A stretch of DNA of 64,000 bases from Svornostia abyssi (GTDB lineage: Bacteria > Actinomycetota > Thermoleophilia > Solirubrobacterales > Solirubrobacteraceae): contig CP088295.1 of the NCBI GenBank assembly GCA_024666565.1, positions 434,001 through 498,000 on the forward strand, in the 5' to 3' direction. The position numbers and the translations under genes are program-made. The stretch's first letter is position 1, and each line of letters starts with the position of its first letter. Of the stretch, positions 7,778-16,608 are shown piece after piece. The notes below the pieces were generated by a model. It did no database searches and was not told the origin of the DNA. It saw only the letters and a list, made by a program, of their open reading frames with translations.

Positions 7778-8422
7778 CTAGACGAGCGCGGTGACGCGCT
7801 CGCGGACGGTGCTCGCCACGTCGGTGACGGGGGTGACGACGGGGTCGAGCGTCTTGAGGACCGGCTCGGCCTGCTTCTCGAGGTCGGCCTGCAGGCTCTT
7901 GACCTCGCTCTCGAGGCGGGCGCGGTTCTCCTTCGCGACCTTCTCGACCGTCGAGCGGCGCTGGCGCAGCTCACGCTCGATGCGGGTGCGGGCCTTCGTG
8001 AGGTCGCGCTCGAGGTCCTTGCGAGCCTTCGTGCCGCGCTTCTCGAACTTCTTGAGCTCCTTCTCGAGGTCGGTCTGCGCCGACTTCAGCTCCTTCTCGA
8101 CCGTCGCGCGGTCGAGCGAGGTGGCACGGATCTCCTTGACCGTCTCGACGACCGAGTCACGCGCGGTGAGGGCGGCGCCGACCTGCACGAGGACGACCTT
8201 CTCGGCGATGTCGCTCGCGGTCTGCAGCGGCGTCTTGGGCTCGACCGTGGCGGCGGCCTTCTTCGCGGCGGTCGTCCGGGTGCGCGCGCTCGTGGTCGCC
8301 TTCTTCGCCGCCGGCTTCTTCGCAGCAGTCGTGGTCCGCTTGGCGGCGGGCTTCTTCGCGGCGGTGGCCTTCGGCTTCGCCGCGGCGGTCGTGCTGGTGC
8401 TGGTGCTGGTGGTTTCGGCCAT
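7778..8422 (-). CDS. Histone-H1-like Ala/Lys-rich protein with long coiled coil
   Basis: 214 residues. Residues 1-60 are a low-complexity tail of AAKKPAAK/TTAAKK repeats, as in histone H1 C-tails and the tails of mycobacterial HU/Lsr2 partners, and should bind DNA or polyanions. Residues 60-100 are a short hydrophobic amphipathic region. Residues 100-185 form a highly charged coiled coil (KELKSAQTDLEKELKKFEKR). A Val/Pro-rich tail follows. It could be a nucleoid-associated or storage-granule-associated (phasin-like) protein; sequence alone cannot decide. The gene has its own terminator. Confidence 0.7.
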   Translation of the reverse strand: MAETTSTSTSTTAAAKPKATAAKKPAAKRTTTAAKKPAAKKATTSARTRTTAAKKAAATVEPKTPLQTASDIAEKVVLVQVGAALTARDSVVETVKEIRATSLDRATVEKELKSAQTDLEKELKKFEKRGTKARKDLERDLTKARTRIERELRQRRSTVEKVAKENRARLESEVKSLQADLEKQAEPVLKTLDPVVTPVTDVASTVRERVTALV

Positions 8423-8574
8423 AGCTCCTGATCTCAGGTTGTTACTTCTAAGCTTGTACCGGTGATACTACCCGGCGAACATGTGTTTGTAAACCGCCAT
8501 GTCGCACTGGTTACGGCCAGCCCGTCGATCCGGTCCGTGCACGCGGGCCATTCCGGCGCGCGCACGCCATCGCC

Positions 8575-9751
8575 ATGCTGGGCGCGATGGCCTCGGCCAC
8601 CCAGGACCTCCAGTCGCTCGCGCGGCAGGGCCGCGCCCGGCTCGGCGTGATCGTCGACGACCTCATGGAGCGCCAGCTGCGTGAGGTCCCGGAGTTCTTC
8701 GTCACCGACGACCCGGCCTACGTCGCGGCGGTGCGCCGCAGCACGCACGAGAACACGGAGCTCATGCTCGCCGCCGTCGGCCGCGCCGGGCGCCCTGCCG
8801 CACTCGCTCGGCTTCGGCCCGCGCCTGGAGGCCGACCTGGCCGCTCAGCACGGTGCGCACGTCGACGCGCTGCTGCGCACCTACCGGCTGGGCCAGCAGG
8901 TGATCTTCGAGCACGTCCTCGACGACGTCGCCCGCGGGGGCTACGACGACATCCGCCGGCCCGCCGACGTCCTGCGCGGCGCCGCGCACCAGCTCTACCG
9001 GTACATCGACCGCGTCTCCCCGCTCGTCGCTCGCGAGTATGCCGACGAGCGCGACCGCCTGCACGGCACGCCGCGCCTGCACCTCCTGCGCCGCGTGCAG
9101 GCCGTGCTCGCCGGCCAACCGCCCCTGGGCCTGGACTACGCAATGGACGGGACGCACGTGGCGGTCGTCGCCTCGGGCGATGCCGCAGCCGCGATCGCGC
9201 GCGTGGCGGACGACCTGGGCGCCGACTGCCTGACGGTGCTCGAGCCGTCGGGCGACCGCACGTGGGGCTGGCTGCACGCCGACGCCCACGACGACGTCGC
9301 CGCCCGCCTCCGCCGCGAAGACCTCCCCGGCGCGCACGCCGGGATCGGCGGCCCGTGCCTCGGCGTCTCGGGGTTCCGGCTCGCGCACCGCCAGGCGCTC
9401 GTCGCGTGGCAGGTGGCCGACGCGCGCGGCGGCGGCGTGGTCGCGGCACGCGACGCGATGGTCGAGGCCCTCGCCCTGGGCGACCAGGACCTCGCGCGTG
9501 AACTGGTGCGCGCCGAGCTCGGCCTGCTCGCGGGCCCCGACGAGCGCAGCGTCCGGCTGCGCACGACCCTCGGCGCGTGGTTTGCAGCGCGCGAGAGCGT
9601 GAGCGCGACCGCCGCGGCGCTGGAGATCGCGCCGCGGACCGTCACCTACCGACTGCGCCGCGCCGAGACGCTGCTCGGCCACGCGATCGCCGAGCGGCGG
9701 GCCGAGATCGAAACGGCGCTGCGGCTGCAGCGGTTGTTCGAGTCGCGTTGA
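8575..9751 (+). pseudogene. PucR-family transcriptional regulator, frameshifted
   Basis: The N-terminal frame (ATG 8575 or 8587) reads MASATQDLQSLARQGRARLG up to MLAAVGR. The rest, from GALPHSLGFGPRLEADL to the end, lies one frame over. The shift maps to the G run at 8788-8790: removing one G gives a continuous protein of about 390 residues. The C-terminal segment SVSATAAALEIAPRTVTYRL followed by RRAE is the PucR helix-turn-helix. The middle is the CdaR/PucR GGDEF-like region. Such regulators control purine, amine or osmolyte genes. The break is more likely a sequence error than decay, because both parts keep good codon use. Confidence 0.72.
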
Positions 9752-9758
9752 CGCGCGC

Positions 9759-10550
9759 TCAGTCGCAGCGCCCAGCGGACCCGCACAGCAGGAAGAGCCA
9801 GGTGCTCACGAAGGACACCACGGCGGCACCCAGGAGCAACGGCGGGCCGAAGACGATCACGGCCGGCACGATGACCGGCAGGAGCGCGATGAGGACGAGG
9901 GTGGCCCCGACCAGGATGGAATCGTCCCGGAGCTTCTGCTCGGTCGGGGTCAGCGCGAACGCCGTCAACCGCTGCTTGGTCCCGCGGTCGAGCGCGGCGC
10001 CGGCGGCGAGCGCCGTCGTCGGCCGGGGCGCCCCGGGGCGCCCCGCCACCGTGCAGGTGCCGCCGGCGGGCAGCGTTCCGGCGCCCACGCACGTGCCGCC
10101 CCGCACGCCCAGCTGGCGGAGGAACGAGGCTGCCGCAGCGCCGCCGAGACGGAGGTCCTCGGCACTCGCGTTGGTGAGGCTCACCGTGCCGCCCGCCACG
10201 GTCACGCGCAGCGCGACGCCGGTGGCCGTCGCGGCCCGGGCCGTCCGTTGACGCAGCACGCACGAGGCCCCGGCCCCGAGCGTCCGGGCCGACAGGCACG
10301 TACTCGACGGATCAAGCTTCAGCAGACGGGAGACGCCGCGCAGAGCGGTTCCCCCGAACGTCATGGGCGTGGCACCGGTGTTCGTCACGGTCACCTCGTG
10401 CGGCCCGGTCTGTTCGACGGTCACCGCAGTCGGCGGGGCAACGCTTCCGGCCGGCACCTGCACCGACGCGTTCATCGCCGCGAACGCGGGCGTCGGCGCC
10501 AGCGCGACCACCGTCACCGCCACGATCACACGTCGCATCCACACGGACAT
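9759..10550 (-). CDS. Secreted/membrane protein with Hydin-like (ASH) beta domain
   Basis: 263 residues from the ATG at 10550, which follows GGGGAG at a proper distance; an upstream start would lack this. The signal peptide is VIVAVTVVALAPTPAFAA. A beta-sandwich region with VTVTNTGATPMTFGG resembles ASPM-SPD2-Hydin/choice-of-anchor repeats and contains paired cysteines. Two hydrophobic helices at the C-terminus (about 205-255) should anchor it in the membrane. No catalytic signature is present. Probably an exported structural or adhesion protein; function is not assignable. Confidence 0.65.
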   Translation of the reverse strand: MSVWMRRVIVAVTVVALAPTPAFAAMNASVQVPAGSVAPPTAVTVEQTGPHEVTVTNTGATPMTFGGTALRGVSRLLKLDPSSTCLSARTLGAGASCVLRQRTARAATATGVALRVTVAGGTVSLTNASAEDLRLGGAAAASFLRQLGVRGGTCVGAGTLPAGGTCTVAGRPGAPRPTTALAAGAALDRGTKQRLTAFALTPTEQKLRDDSILVGATLVLIALLPVIVPAVIVFGPPLLLGAAVVSFVSTWLFLLCGSAGRCD

Positions 10551-10577
10551 ACCACTCCCCCTCACCCCTCCGAACAG

Positions 10578-10603
10578 GAGCGGAATGATACACCATTCCG
10601 CTC
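10578..10603. promoter_or_regulatory. Perfect 10-bp inverted repeat
   Basis: GAGCGGAATG (10578-10587) and CATTCCGCTC (10594-10603) pair perfectly across 6 nt. It sits 28 bp upstream of the ASH-domain gene and at the stop of the micro-ORF. It could be an operator for the former or a terminator of the amine oxidase transcript. Confidence 0.55.
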
Positions 10604-10700
10604 AGCTGCGCGGTCTGAGCAGCCCTCGCAGGTATGCGCCGATCAGCCCGCCGGCGGCGAGGAGAGCGGGGCCAGCGGCGAGCAGCTCCTCGACGGGCAC
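10602..10700 (-). CDS. Putative micro-membrane protein downstream of amine oxidase
   Basis: From a GTG at 10700 it encodes about 32 residues, PVEELLAAGPALLAAGGLIG then AYLRGLLRPRS, one hydrophobic helix with a basic end. In-frame sequence upstream adds LAHIGG, making HIGGVPVEELL. That resembles HVAGLPLEEAL in the micro-protein at 59314. The upstream extension has no ATG, GTG or TTG start, so the true start is unclear. It begins 14 bp after the amine oxidase stop. Codon third positions are G/C rich. Low confidence. Confidence 0.35.
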   Translation of the reverse strand: MPVEELLAAGPALLAAGGLIGAYLRGLLRPRS

Positions 10701-10714
10701 CCCGCCGATGTGGG

Positions 10715-12667
10715 CTAGTGTTGACAGTGCTTTGCCTGGGTCGGCGGCACGTCCAGCGCCGGGTTCCCCGCGAAGAACCCGGCGGGCTTGAGCTTGAAGC
10801 CGATGTGGTGCACGGGCATGACCGGCCAGTCCTCGGGCCGCACCACGTGGTGGGCGCCGAACGAGTACCAGAGCACGAGGTCCTCGTTGTCGACCGACCG
10901 GTCGGCGGCTGTCCACTCCGGCAGGCCCGCCCCACCCGGATGCTGGTTGGGGTAGTCGCCGGCCGGGAACTTCTCGTCGGGCGCGTACGGCGTCACCCAC
11001 AGGTGCTTCTGGATGAACGCGCCGCGCCGGCCCCAGATCCCGTCGGGGTGGACCATCGGGAACACGTTCTCGCCCGGCATGAGCTTGTAGGCCGTCGGCT
11101 CGCCGACCGAGTTCTCGACGTTCGGGTTCTCGATCTTCCAGAACCGGCCCTTCGTCGGGTCGACCTGGCGCTGGGCCTGCTGCTCGGTGGCGAGCACCGT
11201 GCGCTCGGTCTTCCAGTACGAGCCGATCGGGTTGTCCGGGCCCATCGGCTCCGGCACGGAGTCCACTTCGACCACCCGGTTCTGCGGCCCGTCGACCTCC
11301 ATGTCCAGCCGCACGCTGAAGAAGTGCTGGTGGTGCGGCCCGTAGAGCCCGGGCGCCAGCGCCTGCCCGTACGGCGTGTCCTCGCCGACCGGCAGCGCGT
11401 TGGTCGTGAGGCAGCCGGTGAGCTTGACCTCCAGCTCGATGGTCCCGTCGTTATACAGGTGCCAGAAGAACCCGTACTCGTAGTTGCCGACGGTGCAGAT
11501 GCTGGAGATCACGAGCGGCGCAGGCGGCGGACCTCGACCTTCTCGGTGCGGAAGTCCGTGTGCTTCCAGCCGATGCCGTAGTCCTCCTCGTGCATGCAGA
11601 TCGCGTTCGGGATGACGACGGGCTCGCCGTCCTGGTCGTTGACGACGCCGTCGAAGTACTTGATCTCCCCGAGGCAGTCGCAACCGAGCTCCAGCGGGTT
11701 CGCCAGCCAGCCGATCCCGTACTCGCCCATGTCGAAGACGTTCTTCGTGGACTGCGTCGGCTGCGGGTCGGCGTAGGGGATATACATCTCGCCGAGCGAC
11801 GCGCGGTGGCAGATCGGCCGCAGCGTGTCGCCGTCCTGGTAGGCGATGTCGTAGAGCACGAGCGCCTCGCGGCTGTTGAAGCCGATCCGCACCTGCCACT
11901 TCTGCCAGGTCACGAGGCTGCCGTCGACGGTGAAGCTCGCGCCCTCAGGCTGCGTGATCTCGATCGGTTTGACGTCCTCGCGCATCCCGTCCATGACCGG
12001 CACGTTCTCGGGGTCGCCCATCGCGAGATCGGGGTAGTAGTTGCCCGGCCTGGGCGGCAGCGGCACGACCCCGTGGTCGATGACCTCGACGACCTTCATC
12101 TCGTCGAGGTCGACGACGACCTGGAGCCCCTCGACCGGCCGTGCGTACCCGTTGTCGTCCGGGTCGCCCGAGCGCACCCACGTCAGCGGCCGGCAGATGC
12201 GCCGGCGGCTCGGGTGGTCCTCCGGGCCGAAGTAGCCCGACGACCACGGGTCGAGCATGCACATGGAGAAGTCCTCGACGCCGCGCTTGCGCATCGCCTC
12301 CTGCCACTCCGGGCTGGCGCGCACGGTGTCCTCGGTCGCCATGAACTCCTCGCCGGTGATCGACGCCTGCACGCCCTCCATCCGCTCGTGGCGCAGGACC
12401 GTCCCGTTCGTGAGGTCGACGACGGCCTCGTACGTGCCGCGCGTCTCGCGGTTGCGGAAGACGATGAACGCCTGGCGCGGCACGGGCTCCCCCCTCGGTC
12501 CACGCGCGCATGCGGTCCTTCTCCTCGTGCAGGACGATCGAGACGAAGCGCGCTTCGTCGCCGAGCCCCTCCTGCTCCTTGAGGATCCGGGCGGCGGCGC
12601 TGACCTCCTCGGCGGTGAGCGAGTCGAGCGGATGGGTGCCGACGGGAGATGCTGTGAGCGGATTCAT
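10715..12667 (-). pseudogene. Copper amine oxidase (primary-amine oxidase), two frameshifts
   Basis: Three frame segments together encode a full-length copper/TPQ amine oxidase of about 650 residues. These enzymes oxidise primary amines (tyramine, phenylethylamine) to aldehydes with H2O2 and NH3. The active-site VGNYEYGF carries the Tyr that becomes topaquinone, the copper-site HQH is in HHQHFFSVRLDME, and the catalytic-base region is YFDGVVNDQDG. Shift 1 is the C6 run at 12489-12494 (five would give TEGEPVPRQAF). Shift 2 is near 11512-11520, one base missing in RRLRR-LVIS. The start ATG 12667 follows AAGGAGA. Probably intact in the organism. Confidence 0.8.
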
Positions 12668-12951
12668 GGGCGTGGTCTCCTTCGTCCGAGGCGCCGACCG
12701 GGGAGAACAGGCCACCTGCGTCGTGGTCCTCCTGGGCGCTGGTCCTTGCGCTCAACGCCGCCGAGCTCCGCGGAGCGGTCTCGGGCGACGAGAGGCGTCA
12801 GGGACATCGGCCGGGTTCGCGATCGTGCTCGTGGACTCCTGAGTCGGTGAGCGTGTCGCCATGCAGGATGGGGCCGAGCGCCGGTCGTTCCCACGGACGG
12901 ATGGTCGGAGTCGCCGCGGATGACGATCGACGTGCAGGCCAGGGGCGTCGC
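12668..12951. other. Intergenic region without recognisable gene
   Basis: The 284 bp between the amine oxidase start and the hairpin at 12952 hold no credible reading frame. They should contain the amine oxidase promoter; a GCTCCGCGGAGC palindrome near 12769 is the only obvious symmetric site. Confidence 0.4.
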
Positions 12952-12977
12952 CGACCTTGCGTCCTGGCGCAAGGTCG
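12952..12977. terminator. Perfect 10-bp stem-loop after the glycine-rich protein gene
   Basis: CGACCTTGCG (12952-12961) and CGCAAGGTCG (12968-12977) pair around TCCTGG. It lies 60 bp downstream of the stop at 13037 on the minus strand, suiting a terminator without a U-tract. Confidence 0.55.
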
Positions 12978-13036
12978 CCGCCCGCGGTTGCCGCCGTGAG
13001 CAGGTCTGGGGCTCGGACCCGCCGAGTCCCGGCCGC

Positions 13037-14647
13037 TCAGCGACGCACGCGAAACGCGCCGAGCGCGAGCGTCCGGGCGCCCGCCGTGCTCGTGAACCGC
13101 GCCGCGACCGTGTATCGCCCAGCCCGCCGGATCGCGCTCGCCGGGACCACAACGCGCAGCACCCGGCCCGTCCCGAGTCGCGCTCGCCCGAACACCGTGA
13201 CCCGGCCGCGCCGCACCGTGATCGCCGCGGCGACGCCGGTGGGCGCGACCACGTCGACCCGGCAGCGACGCGGCGGGCGGGCGCAGACGAGCACCGCACT
13301 TGCGGGCGTCGGGGACGTGGACGCGCTCGCGAGCCCCGGGCTTCCGGCCGGCCCCGCTGGACCAGTCGGCCCCGCCAGCCCGGGCGCCCCTGCCGGCCCG
13401 GTCGCCTGCCCGGTGAGCGCGACGGTCGGCGGGGTGACGGTGTTGAGATCGAGGCGCAGCGTCGCGATCGTCGGCCCGGCCTGCTGCGGGGCGTAACGCA
13501 CCCGCACCACGCAGGACGCATCGCGCACGAGCTGCTCCGGGCAGCTCGAGGAGGAGACCAGCACGTCGTCGGCCTGGGGGCCGAGCACCGTCGCCCCGTC
13601 GACGACGAGCGGCAGGCGCGACGTGTTCTTCACGGTCACCTCGCGGACCGGCCCGATCGTGCCCGCCTCCTGGGTGCCGAGGTCGATCGCGGCCGGCGAC
13701 ACCTGCGCAGTGGGTGCCGCGAAGGTCAGGCGGGCCTGAGCCGGGATCGCCGGATCGGCGGCCTCGAACACGCCGCCGCCGGGCGGATTCAGCGACGAGC
13801 CCGCGCCGCCGCCGCCAGCGCCTGCCGCCGAGGTCGGGCCGGAGTTGATGCTCTCGCCGCCGGCGCCGCCTCCGCCGCCGCCGTACTTCCCGCCGCCGCC
13901 GCCACCACCGGCGCGGTAGCCCTGGCCGCCGGACCCGCCCTGACCCAGCGTGCCGTCCTCACCCGTACCGCCTGGCCGGTTCCCGGTGCCGCCGGCCCCG
14001 CCCGCGCCCCCGGCGACCGTGCGCGCGGCTTCGCCGGCCTCGCCGCCGCCGAGGCGCACGAGGGCGGTCGTCCCGCCGCTCGTCGTCGTCGTGTCCGCGC
14101 CATCCTCGGCTGGCGCGCCCACGGACCCTCCGGCGCCCCCGGGGACCGTCACATGCGAGGAGAAGGACACCGGGTACCCAACGCCGCCGGCACCCTTGCC
14201 ACCGCCACCGCCGGCGATAATGAGCCGGGCGTCCAGCGAGCGGGCGTCCGCGGGTGGCAGCGTGCGCACGTCGGTCGCTCCGCCTCCTGCGCCCACGCCC
14301 AGTCCGACGTCGCCGTCGCGTTCGCGGCCGGCGTCGCCTCCGCCGTTGAACCCACCCCGGAAGCCCGGGAAGGTCGACCCGTCACCACCCACGAGGACGT
14401 ACAGGACCTGGCCCGGGACGACGTCGATCGTCCCGGTGACCCGCGCCCCGGGAGCCTTCACGCCGGTGAAGGTCGTCCCGCCCCGGCCGCCGAACGCCTC
14501 GACATCGATCGAGGTGACGCCCGGAGGCACAGTGAACGTCTGGATCCCGCCCGTGAAGGCAAAGGTCACCGTGCGATCGGCCGCAGACGCGGTGCACGGT
14601 ACGGCCAGCGCGAAGATCAGCCCGAGGGTGAGGAAGCGGCAACGCAT
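13037..14647 (-). CDS. Secreted glycine-rich protein with Hydin-like and collagen-like segments
   Basis: 536 residues. The signal peptide (FLTLGLIFALAVPCTASA) is followed by a beta-rich start (TFAFTGGIQTFTVPPGVTSI). A long Gly-rich region (about 60-300) contains GGGGGGKYGGGGGGAGGES and resembles the glycine-rich domain of receptor ectodomains. An ASH/Hydin-like domain follows (REVTVKNTSRLPLVVDG, paired Cys), then a short collagen-like G-x-y run (GPAGAPGLAGPTGPAGPAG). A C-terminal beta domain (RAGRYTVAARFTSTAGAR) is typical of Solirubrobacter-like surface proteins. Likely a cell-surface structural or adhesive protein. No enzyme motif is present. Confidence 0.7.
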   Translation of the reverse strand: MRCRFLTLGLIFALAVPCTASAADRTVTFAFTGGIQTFTVPPGVTSIDVEAFGGRGGTTFTGVKAPGARVTGTIDVVPGQVLYVLVGGDGSTFPGFRGGFNGGGDAGRERDGDVGLGVGAGGGATDVRTLPPADARSLDARLIIAGGGGGKGAGGVGYPVSFSSHVTVPGGAGGSVGAPAEDGADTTTTSGGTTALVRLGGGEAGEAARTVAGGAGGAGGTGNRPGGTGEDGTLGQGGSGGQGYRAGGGGGGGKYGGGGGGAGGESINSGPTSAAGAGGGGAGSSLNPPGGGVFEAADPAIPAQARLTFAAPTAQVSPAAIDLGTQEAGTIGPVREVTVKNTSRLPLVVDGATVLGPQADDVLVSSSSCPEQLVRDASCVVRVRYAPQQAGPTIATLRLDLNTVTPPTVALTGQATGPAGAPGLAGPTGPAGPAGSPGLASASTSPTPASAVLVCARPPRRCRVDVVAPTGVAAAITVRRGRVTVFGRARLGTGRVLRVVVPASAIRRAGRYTVAARFTSTAGARTLALGAFRVRR

Positions 14648-14685
14648 CCCTTAATCATGCCGCGTCGTGCTCGCAGGCGCTCGCT

Positions 14686-15714
14686 TCAGGCACGGCTGAC
14701 GCGGGCGCGCCAGGCCTCCGGATCGGCCAGCTCCTGCGGCCCCGGGGCGGTCTCGGGTTCGGCCCACGCGTGCGAGAGCAACTCGGGGCCGCCCAGGGCG
14801 ACAACGGCCTCGCAGAACGCGCGCCCCTCCTCGTACTGGCGCATCTTGAGGTCCAGGCCGAGCAGACGGTCGGCGAAGCGCAGCAGGCCGGAGCGCTCCG
14901 CTCGGCGCCGATCCAGCGCGGCGCGGAGCTCCTCGAGGTTGGGGACGAGCTCGCCGGCGACCGCGTCCATCGTCCATTCGGCGTGGCCCTCGATGAGCGC
15001 CATCCGGGCCTGGAGGCGGTCCAGGAGGTCCCCACGCGCAGGTCCTAAGAAGGACGCGAGCCCGCGCTCGCGGACCGTGTCGACCGCGTCGCGCAGCTCG
15101 CTCGCCGACGGCAGCTTCAGCAGCGCGCCCCAGTCCACCTCCACGTCGAGCGACCCGAGCAGCTCCTCCAGGATTTCCGCGAGGTGCGGGCGCAGCCACG
15201 TCACGGCGGAGAACTGCACGGCGTGCGTGACCTCGTGCAGCGCGATCCACGTCAGCAGCTCGCCCGCGTCGGCGTCGAGCTTCGCGGCCGCGTCGAGGAT
15301 GTTCGGCCCGACGAACAGCAGCCGCGCGGGAACGTCCGGATCGGTGAGGGTCAAGTCGTACTGGCCGAGGACGCGCTTGGCGACGAGCCCGAGCAGCGCG
15401 CCCGCCTCGGCGGTGGCCAGTCCGCCGGCGGCAGCGCGCAGCGGACCGGCGAGCGGGCCCATGTCCTGCCCTGCCCTGTCGGTGATCGGCTCGAGCAGCC
15501 GGGAGAGGCTCACGGCGTTCGCGGCCGCCCATGCCTCGCGGTCGACCCACTCGGGCGGCGGGAGCGCCTGTGCGGCGACCAGGCCGGTCGCGTCGGTGAT
15601 GCGCGCATGCGCGGTATCGCAGACGGTGATGAGATCGACCGGCGGCAGCCCGGGCTCACCCGCGCCGCCGGCGAGCGTCACGGCCATCTTCGCGGCGAAG
15701 TTCGGGTCGAGCAT
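14686..15714 (-). CDS. Zinc-dependent metalloprotease-like protein (DUF2342 family)
   Basis: 342 residues. A zinc-binding HEVTHAVQF at about residue 160 and a downstream EGHAEW (about 238) provide the HExxH plus Glu ligand pattern. The long helical body (RARLLFVGPNI... YDLTLTDPD) matches the actinobacterial DUF2342/F420-biosynthesis-associated family, whose substrate is not known. The start may be the GTG at 15717 or the ATG at 15714. The gene follows the phosphatase gene immediately on the same strand, so they are probably co-transcribed. Confidence 0.8.
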   Translation of the reverse strand: MLDPNFAAKMAVTLAGGAGEPGLPPVDLITVCDTAHARITDATGLVAAQALPPPEWVDREAWAAANAVSLSRLLEPITDRAGQDMGPLAGPLRAAAGGLATAEAGALLGLVAKRVLGQYDLTLTDPDVPARLLFVGPNILDAAAKLDADAGELLTWIALHEVTHAVQFSAVTWLRPHLAEILEELLGSLDVEVDWGALLKLPSASELRDAVDTVRERGLASFLGPARGDLLDRLQARMALIEGHAEWTMDAVAGELVPNLEELRAALDRRRAERSGLLRFADRLLGLDLKMRQYEEGRAFCEAVVALGGPELLSHAWAEPETAPGPQELADPEAWRARVSRA

Positions 15715-15730
15715 CACCGGCCCGCGGTCA

Positions 15731-16592
15731 TCAGTGCGCCCCGACCGCGGGGATCTCGGCGAGCTGGTCGAGCGCCAGCTGGGTGGCGCGCCGCGACGAC
15801 CGGCGCGTGCGGCGCGAGATCGAGCGGGGCGTCGAGCGGCCCGTCGCCGTAGCCCGGGAACGCACAGAGCCCGCCGCTCTCACGCACGATCAGCTGCGCG
15901 GCGGCCACATCGACGGCGCGGCAACGCCACAGCGACACCATCCCGTCCACGCGGGTCGTGGCGACCTGGCACAGCGAGATCGCGATCGACCCCATCGCCC
16001 GCACGCGGTGCACGTGCTTCTCCAGCCCCGGCAGCGCCTGATGGATCCACCGCGGGTCCGCCGATTCGATCGCGACGAGCTCCAGGCGGTCGTGGATGTC
16101 GCGGCGCTCGGGCGGCGGGTCGGTGATCGCGACGCCGTTGTGCAGCGCGCCCTCACCTCGCCAGGCCGACCACTCCTCGCCCGCGCCGATGTCCGCGACG
16201 AAGCCGAACACGACATCCGCCATCGTCGGCCCGTCGGCTACGGCGATCGAGATCGCGTGGTGCGTGAGCCCGCGCTTGGCGTTCATGGACCCGTCGATGG
16301 GATCGATGACCACGAGGACGTCCGGGTCGCCGTAGTCGACGACGCCGCGCTCCTCGCTCACGGCGGTGAACCGGGCGCCGTCGGCGTGCAGACGGTCGAG
16401 TTCGACGAACACCGCGTCCTCGGCGGCGGCGTCGATGACGAGCGTGTCGTCCCCGCCCTCGCCGCGGGTGCCGGTCTGGACGACGCGTTCGTGGCTGGTG
16501 GGGTGATCGACGAGCACCGCGCGCAGGCCGTCGGCGGCGCGATGGCAGGCGGCGAGCCAGTCTGCGGACAGGGTTGCCGACCTGATGGCCAT
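15731..16592 (-). pseudogene. Inositol monophosphatase family protein, 3' frameshift
   Basis: The frame from ATG 16592 carries the family metal motif as DPIDGSMNAKRG, the loop VSEERG and the C-terminal AVDVAAAQLIVRESGG. Mg-dependent phosphatases of this class hydrolyse inositol-1-phosphate, fructose-1,6-bisphosphate, histidinol phosphate or PAP. Near 15790 one extra base (a C, minus strand) diverts the end. Removing it restores ATQLALDQLAEIPAVGAH with stop at 15731, otherwise the frame runs on to 15714. A TAGTAT box lies 7 nt before ATG 16592, arguing for that start. Otherwise the protein looks intact. Confidence 0.75.
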
Positions 16593-16599
16593 GGCGGCC

Positions 16600-16605
16600 A
16601 TACTA
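16600..16605. promoter_or_regulatory. Shared divergent -10 element ATACTA/TAGTAT
   Basis: TAGTAT on the minus strand ends 7 nt before the phosphatase ATG 16592. The same bases, continued as TACTAG on the plus strand, lie just before the helicase start. An identical CATACTAGG occurs between the divergent genes at 35215. Confidence 0.5.
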
Positions 16606-16608
16606 GGC

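Noticed and set aside
5783..8431. An 882-codon plus-strand frame
   Set aside because: Antisense of the diguanylate cyclase, mrp and H1-like genes; no family motif.
12920..16126. A 1068-codon open frame on the plus strand
   Set aside because: It runs antisense through the glycine-rich protein, metalloprotease and phosphatase genes; its product is an Arg/Ala/Ser-rich mirror with no domain.
16585..16608. Earlier GTG/ATG starts of the helicase
   Set aside because: They lie inside the divergent phosphatase start and the shared -10 element; ATG 16609 or 16633 fits better.
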